Source: Cryptomeria japonica
Lineage: Eukaryota; Streptophyta; Pinopsida; Cupressales; Cupressaceae
DNA length: 64,000 nt
Direction of reading: 5' to 3'
NCBI RefSeq assembly: GCF_030272615.1
Contig: NC_081414.1
Coordinates: forward strand, 49,098,501-49,162,500
The translations under genes were made by a program, and so were the position numbers. Of this stretch, positions 57,806-64,000 are shown piece by piece (within the stretch, counting starts at the first letter, position 1; every line of letters starts with the position of its first letter). Below the pieces are notes generated by a model. It was not told the origin of the DNA and searched no databases. It was given only the letters and a program-made list of their open reading frames with translations.

Positions 57806-58530
57806 CTATTTAACTTGATTTAACCATCAAGTTGTTTGTTCTTCATTTGACTCGTGAAGTACAATCACAATTAAGAATTTATTATATTTCAATTATCATT
57901 ATGATGAATCATCAATGAGTACAAATTTCATTTCACATTATTTATTTCATAATAATTGAAATAATTGATGTTATTAGATTGTAAGAGAAGTACAATTCAT
58001 TAAGTATAAGGATGTTGAGTATCTATTTTTGTATCATAACCACTTACAACATAATTTGAAGCATTATTATTAGATTCAAAATTACCAAGTACAATTTACA
58101 ATAAGTATTCTCTAGTACATTAGAGAGTTAATAGTACAACTTAGCATATATGGGACAATCTTCCAATACTAAATGTCTATCATTAAGCTAGTGTTCAATG
58201 AACAATATTATAGGTATAATTAGAAGATTGTTGTTATTCTCTAGTCACATATTTCACATTCTATAGCTCTAATGTTACAAGGTATGGATAAATGTGTCAT
58301 CATACAAATACTTTACAACCCAACCAAAGGATATTATGTCATTTCTCACACTAACCATAAAAAATTCATGACCATTCTTTCATCAAGAGGTTTATTTGAG
58401 TAGAATTTGTAAGAGTTGTTGATCAACCCCATAGGACCCCAAAGATCACTTCCAACTTGAAAAAAAAAATCTAGACAAGAGAAGCAATGGAAATATTATT
58501 ATAGTGTCATAAATTACAACTTGTGCTAAT

Positions 58531-58682
58531 TTCACACTTGTGCATTGCGTTTAGTGCATTTATGAAAAAACCTCTAATCGTGATTTCATGATTCTGACTT
58601 TATAGGTTCACACTTGTGCATTGCATTTAGTGCATTTATGAAAAAACCTCTAATCGTGATTTCATGATTCTGACTTTATAGG
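58531..58682. repeat. 76-bp tandem duplication
   Basis: 58531-58606 and 58607-58682 ('ttcacacttgtgcattgc...gactttatagg') differ at a single base, so this is a recent local duplication. Confidence 0.95.
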
Positions 58683-60133
58683 TGGTACATATGAGATATT
58701 AGTAGCATGCGGTTTGATTTTTTGAAGATATTGATCAAATGGGATCATGATGTGTAGATATTTGCACGACGTGCTAACATCCCAATAAATTCTGAGATTC
58801 AAATGAGAATATTTTGCATAGTTTACCTTTGATATGTGTCACAGTGGCCAAGCATGCTTGTAATGGCTCCTCCCGCACATTTAAAGCAACAAAACTATTT
58901 TCCTTCCTTAATTTTGATATATTCTTGGACAATCTTCTTTCTCTTTGCTCTCCTTCTCTCTTACATAGCGAAGATCTATCGATCTTCTCTAAGCTCTTGG
59001 ATGCTCACAATAACCAAGAATGTTCTCATTGCAAATCAGTAACGTCTACTATCTCAAGAGATGAGCCAAAACTGCAAGTCACACTCTCTTGTGCATGCCA
59101 TTTAATAATCTTGTCTATTATTTCATGATCTCATCTATTGTCTATATATTGTGATAGGCGTTCTCCTCCATAGTGAGGTTTGTTTCTATCACTCATCTAT
59201 TTTAATTTATGTGTTTGATTTGGCTGAGGAGGAAACACCAAAATGATTGTTTGACTAAGGAAAACCTCTATATATCTACCAACACTTTTCCCATATCCAT
59301 GTGTGCAAGTAAACAAGTCTAGCAGATTACGATCTTTTGTCTAGATATTAGTGTAGACATATAGATGTATTTGTAGCATGTTGATATTCAAGACCAAGAG
59401 CTAACCTGATTGGTATAATAATCTATTGCTTTTGTACTTTCTATTTCTATAGCTTAGACACTTTTATCATACTTTACTTTTTTTATTTTTAAGCGTTTTC
59501 AGTTTTATCCTCCTTAGAAAACTTAGCATAAAATCTAATTTTTAGCATTTCTTCATTAGTTCACTTGAGAATTTTAATGTTGAGGTAATCGAGGGCTATT
59601 TTCTCCTTGAGACTTCATTATCTTGAGAGTAGTAAATCCCCTCCTTTACATTTTGGTGAACCCAATGTGAAGCCATGTCAGATCTTTTGATTAAAAGATT
59701 TAATATATTTGATAATGCATTTTCAAAAGAGTATTTCATATGCTAGAGGATTCCTGGATGATTCCCTAGAGGCATCTCCTTGTAGTTAAAAACTAGTTAT
59801 ACAAACTCCATTACTAGAATATTTTTCCATGTAAGATGAGAAGATTGTGAATGCTATTGTAGTTATAATTTTCAAAATATTCCTCCATTATAATTTTTGA
59901 TATCAAAATTGGGCCTACTAAACTAGTTATTATTGGTTGATATCATTTAGTGTTCATCTAATATTGTCATTGCACAACCTATGTATGTACATGATGTGCT
60001 CTATTTTTTTATATGATTGACTATAATCCTACATCATTTGCATTTCTATCTATTGTCAATATTGAGGCTTACTATACTTCACCCTTGGTTGATGAAAATT
60101 TCTATTGATGGATTTTTTAGGATTTTCATCTAT
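58683..60133. other. Stretch without a supported gene
   Basis: The frame 58814-59128 has no recognisable domain. At 59663 'ttttggtgaacccaatgtg' after 'cctttaca' looks vaguely like an LTR end plus primer site, but no partner LTR is seen. Upstream parts of the copia remnant may extend into 59900-60133. Confidence 0.4.
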
Positions 60134-60665
60134 GTGACTCATGTGAGACCCGATATTTTATATGTATGGACAATTATCTCTCAATCCATGTAGGAGCACC
60201 ATGAGCTAAGCTAGAAAGTATCCAGGAAAATTATCCACTACATTTAGGGAACTCATAACTATGGGATTAATTATACAACAAGTATGGATATAAACTTGAC
60301 AACACACACATTTATATTAGGAAATTCATTCTAAGGATCACAAGTCTACTTTAGGGTATTGCTTCTTCCAGTCCAAGTTTTTTTGTTGAGATAAAACTAG
60401 TCTTCAATTGTTCTTTCATCTTCAAAGGTTTAGTATCGAGTATCACATAATGCTATCACTAAGGCTATTTGAATTTAAGATATTCTTATTAAGTGTGGAA
60501 TTCTATTAGAATATATCATATTCATATTTTGTAATCACCAAAGCATAATACAAATATCAAGGAATCCAATCCATATCTAGAGCACCTATATTGAGATACA
60601 AATGCACTATATATCAAAAGTTGGTTCACAATCATGTCATTGATCTTTAGTGCAATTCAAAATTA
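60134..60665 (+). pseudogene. Decayed copia RT end and RNase H remnant
   Basis: Plus-strand reading from 60134 gives VTHVRPDILYV (the copia RT end), KIIHYI.GTHNYGINY near 60215, then, with a gap, NAITKAI..DILIKCGI near 60440, HQSIIQISRNPIH near 60545 and YIEIQMHYI near 60590. Frequent stops and AT-shifted codons show great age. It is a different, older copy than the element at 8010-33730. Confidence 0.75.
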
Positions 60666-60690
60666 GATAGGATCATATAAATCTTCACTA

Positions 60691-60768
60691 TCTACTTTGG
60701 GGGCCTTCTTATTCCTAATATTTCTTCTATCTACTTTGGGGGCCTTCTTATTCCTAATATTTCTCCTA
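60691..60768. repeat. 39-bp tandem duplication
   Basis: 'tctactttgggggccttctt' starts at 60691 and 60730, an exact 39-base step. Being a multiple of three it keeps a minus-strand frame (60914-60663) with a repeated NIRNKKAPKVD peptide, but that frame is Lys/Arg-rich low complexity and not a convincing gene. Confidence 0.9.
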
Positions 60769-62500
60769 ATTCTAGGTTTCAATTTTTTCTCTCTGCACTT
60801 TATGGAGGCTTTTTTTAATTTTTGTCTGGAAGGAGATTCTTCTCTTTGGGTAAAATTGATTTTTACACATGAGTACCTCATAAAATTTCTTTTTTCAAGA
60901 TCCACTTTTTTCATACTTAAGACATATTTAAAGGAGGGTGCTATTGTAATTTTTATTTCATTTTCCTAGGTTTTTTCTAGACTTCTATTATGAATTCGTA
61001 GGTTAATAAAATGAATTTAATTAGTTGAATGGGTTGTTAAGGCGTCATCACCCCAAGAAAATTAAACTTATAATTTTCAGGTGTCTTTTTGGTCTCTCCT
61101 TATTGGTTGGTCTTTCCACCTCTACCCTTTCTTTAAGTCTACCTAGATACACACTACCTGGCTTATATTTTTAATCTTTTTAGTAGCTTTTGTTTGTGAC
61201 ACATTAATTCAATCTTGTTATCTAAATAATTATACATCTCTTAGAAAATATAATTTGTATTTGAATTATTTATTTATAGTTCCACGGGTTATTTATCTCT
61301 TATAATTCTTCCAAGTTAATCATTTGTTTCATATTTTTAACACATTTGAACCTATGCACAACTTAATTAAACTATTTTTTTCATTCGAAGGGAATGATGA
61401 TATACACTGTCAACGGAAGGTACTCCATTTTATGGTATATGTTCATTCAATGGTATTTTATATTTTTTGGAATCTTAGGCTCATTATTTTTCCTTATCCC
61501 ACAAGTTGGGTACACTATTGTCATATTGCCCCATGACTAGATCTTTATTACATGAAATATCATGACCATTAAACCAAATACAAGATCATTTGTCTAAATA
61601 GATCATTTTATGTTCTCATTTCTTATTGTTCCTATTTCCTAGATAATTAAGAAAGCCCTTGTTTTCTAACTATTATTTAATTGCAAGATAGAATTGAGTC
61701 AATAAATATTTTTCCTTTATTTTGTAAGCTTCCATAGAGAGTCTACACTGAAGAATGAACCTACACAATGCTATCCCGTGAGGACAATTACTTTCTTAGA
61801 CCTCATTTGATATGTATAAAATTTTACATTGCATGGATGTTTTGGAATGCTCAATGCTTTGAACTACATGATAAATTTAGGATTCATATGCATCTCATAG
61901 TGGAGGAAAAGTATAATAGTTAAATTTACATAGAATTTACAATTTTATTTAGTTTTGTTCCTAGTTTGGAGAAAAAATATCTTGACATATTTACATATTG
62001 AAAATGATACACCATTTTATGAATTGATGCCCATCCTCCTAAACTTTACTCGTCCATGCACACAAATACCCTCACACATTTAGCAACAATCTTATCCTTA
62101 TATAAACACTCTAATGCACTCATCTTCTAATCTATAGATTTATTGCATTCATTCATGCACCTCCTGAAATATAGTCACTATATATCTACATATGATTGTT
62201 TTCCCTAATCCTACCTAGGATCATATTTATAATCACAAAGTCAAAATCATACTTGAAATTTTCCAAATCTTTATAAAATTGAAATAAATTTATTGTCCCC
62301 TTTATTTTCCTACTAAAAGACTACATACTTATTTTACTAAGTTTGATGATATGTGCTAGTATTTAAATGCATTCATTAGCATTCATTTTATCATCTATCC
62401 ACATCATCTAGAATACATGAGTCCTCTCTCATTTTAGAGTATTAAAGAAGTAATAAATAAGAAAACATTTGGATCTAGTACACTAAAAGGAGTAACATAT
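60769..62500. other. Gene-free AT-rich stretch
   Basis: No supported gene or element. The frame 61324-61536 shows no domain. Confidence 0.5.
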
Positions 62501-64000
62501 CAACAATGACATTCTTTGGTGATTCTCTATTATCATCAAACTAATTCATATATATCAAGGATTGATGTAGGAGAACATGTCTCCTTACAACATTATGACA
62601 ACCCTTTCGGGGTGCTTAAATATTGTTAGTTAATAGATATTAGAAAATAAAACAAAATATGATTAACCAAATAAACAATATAAGAGAGGTAAACATTGTA
62701 AAGGTTCAAATCTAGACATGGAGGATAAATCCATGATCATGGACCTAACCTAGACCCTAGCAAACTTGATCCTAGATTGAGCAAAGGTTCAATACAAGAT
62801 CTAAGCACTATATTAGTAAAAATATTGTTCCTTTAGGATAAAGATTGTTAAAGTTCAAAATTCTCATCAAACAACACGTATTCTTCAATCATGAAACTAA
62901 ATACATTATCCAAGCCTTCTATTTAATTTTAAAATAGATTAACTCATATTTATCATACATTAAATCTAGGATAATTGTACTTTTGTGAATGAATTTCATT
63001 GAATTAACTTAAATCACACTTAAAGAAAGTTTGTTTTTTTACACTAGATAACCTTGCTCACTAATCAATAAAAATGACTTTATATTTAATATATATTTAA
63101 ATATCAAATAATTTAATATCTAAAATAAACTAATAATAAAAAATAAGACAAATATTTATCCCTTTTAAAAATTAATTACTAACCAATAAACTATTTGATG
63201 CTCTACAAAAAGGATTAGAAAATCTATTTGATGGCAACACACACAAGAGCACAAGAAACAAACGTTAGTGTTAGCAACAAAAGATTATCCTAAACAGGCA
63301 TATCAAGAGAGATATTAAGCATGAAATAGAAAGCATATAAACATAGAATGAAATAGCTAATCAAGATGCTCATAGTTGCTCCTCCCTTGTTCCTCTCCTC
63401 TCCAAGTCCCAAATGAGTGTAGCTCTCAGCTTTTAGCACTAGCCATGGATGCCATATGGAGATTCAAGATGGTTGAATATGATAAGCAAATACTATGCAA
63501 GAGTAGATAGTGATGCTATGAAAAAGCTCTATGCTAATGCCAGTATAACAACAATACTCTAAAATGCTTCTCTTTTTGCTTGAGGAGAAGGGTTCTATTT
63601 ATAGAAGAAATGGGGAAATGAAGGGTTAAGATTGAATGGTTTAATCAAGGGCCAAGTTTGAAAGTTGGGGATCCATGTGCACAATTGACACCAATAAAAT
63701 GGTGACAAGTGTCAACATAGGATTGGGTTGAGAGAAGAGGTTGGAGGCATTAAAGGCCTGAGAAGACCTCATGGTTATCTAGAAGGTAAGGGTCAAGTCT
63801 AAATTAAGATTACCCACTGGATTAGGAGTTAATCCAAGGATAAACCTTTGTGCAAATGATTAAGAGATAATCATGGTCAAAGCATTAAAGGCTTGATGAG
63901 ACCTTTGGGTTGGGTAGAGGTTGAGTCAAAACAAATGTTTTAACCATGTGGGAGGGTTGAATTAACCATTAATGGTTATTGGAGACTTTGGGGATTAAGT
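62501..64000 (-). mobile_element. Probable partial LTR element at right edge
   Basis: The sequence style (LTR-like promoter, no coding) and a strong minus-strand TATA box, TATAAATAG at 63596-63604 followed by AACCCTTCTCC, suggest an LTR or leader read leftward. A phrase 'gcattaaaggcctgagaagacct' recurs with changes at 63746 and 63881. Ends and family cannot be fixed inside the window. Confidence 0.4.
63596..63604 (-). promoter_or_regulatory. TATA box, minus strand
   Basis: TATAAATAG, an excellent plant TATA match, inside the suspected LTR. Confidence 0.45.

Larger units (their letters stand above)
56181..58494. repeat. Segmental duplication copy B (SAUR2 block)
   Basis: Aligns with copy A (33988-41103 without the Ty3 element). 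It has a 72-base promoter duplication and a MITE not found in copy A, and keeps the sequence of the Ty3 target ('aaatcaaacacaagtcatgctt') unoccupied. Confidence 0.88.

Noticed and set aside
57533-57823. 96-codon frame in the SAUR2 3' flank
   Set aside because: It spans the edge of a MITE-like insertion and shows no domain.
59655-59690. LTR end and primer site ('ttttggtgaacccaatgtg')
   Set aside because: No partner LTR or coding region in the right order nearby; the match is too short.
60663-60914. 83-codon minus-strand frame with repeated NIRNKKAPKVD
   Set aside because: The repeat follows from a 39-base DNA duplication; Lys/Arg-rich low complexity, no family match.

Overview
The window is plant nuclear DNA. 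Evidence: two SAUR (auxin-responsive) genes, plant LTR-retrotransposon lineages with tRNA-iMet primer sites, an L1 LINE with the plant-type C-terminal RNase H, a plant mobile domain fragment, and short CCCTAA repeats. Only two host genes in 64 kb, deep nesting of repeats and long AT-rich gene-free stretches suggest a large genome, possibly a gymnosperm; the sequence alone does not prove this.

Layout. 1-737: part of a 359-bp satellite. 1993-4887 (minus): DDE-type transposase pseudogene read as one frame broken only by stop codons. 5228-7096: palindrome-rich minisatellite flanked by a (GA)n tract on the left and a CT-rich tract on the right. 8010-33730 (minus): a Ty1/copia element without a visible 3' LTR. 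It is split by a Tat-like Ty3 element (8475-27445, duplication CTTTC), whose left LTR is itself split by an L1 LINE (8743-14958). A solo LTR (29928-31118) also sits in the copia element. 34249-39815 (minus): a nearly pristine Ty3 element (duplication ACACA, LTRs differing at three positions) with one intact gag-pol frame. It lies 177 bp upstream of the first SAUR gene (39993-40328).

41104-51030 is AT-rich and gene-free, with a small Mutator-type MITE (47381-47522). 51035-53895 is a degenerate interstitial telomere-like array of the six-base TTAGGG type. It is followed by a solo LTR (54015-55379, duplication ATTAT) and a long hairpin (55469-55647). 56181-58494 is the second copy of a segmental duplication carrying the second SAUR gene (56756-57091) and, in its 3' flank, a MITE absent from copy one. 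The right end holds a decayed copia RNase H remnant (60134-60665) and probably part of a minus-strand LTR element.

How it fits together. Relative order is readable: copia first, then the Tat-like element inside it, then the LINE inside that. The SAUR segment was duplicated before the young Ty3 element entered one copy, because the other copy keeps the unoccupied site. Premature stops in the old elements are mostly TAG at expected Trp or Gln codons, the pattern expected from deamination of methylated cytosine.
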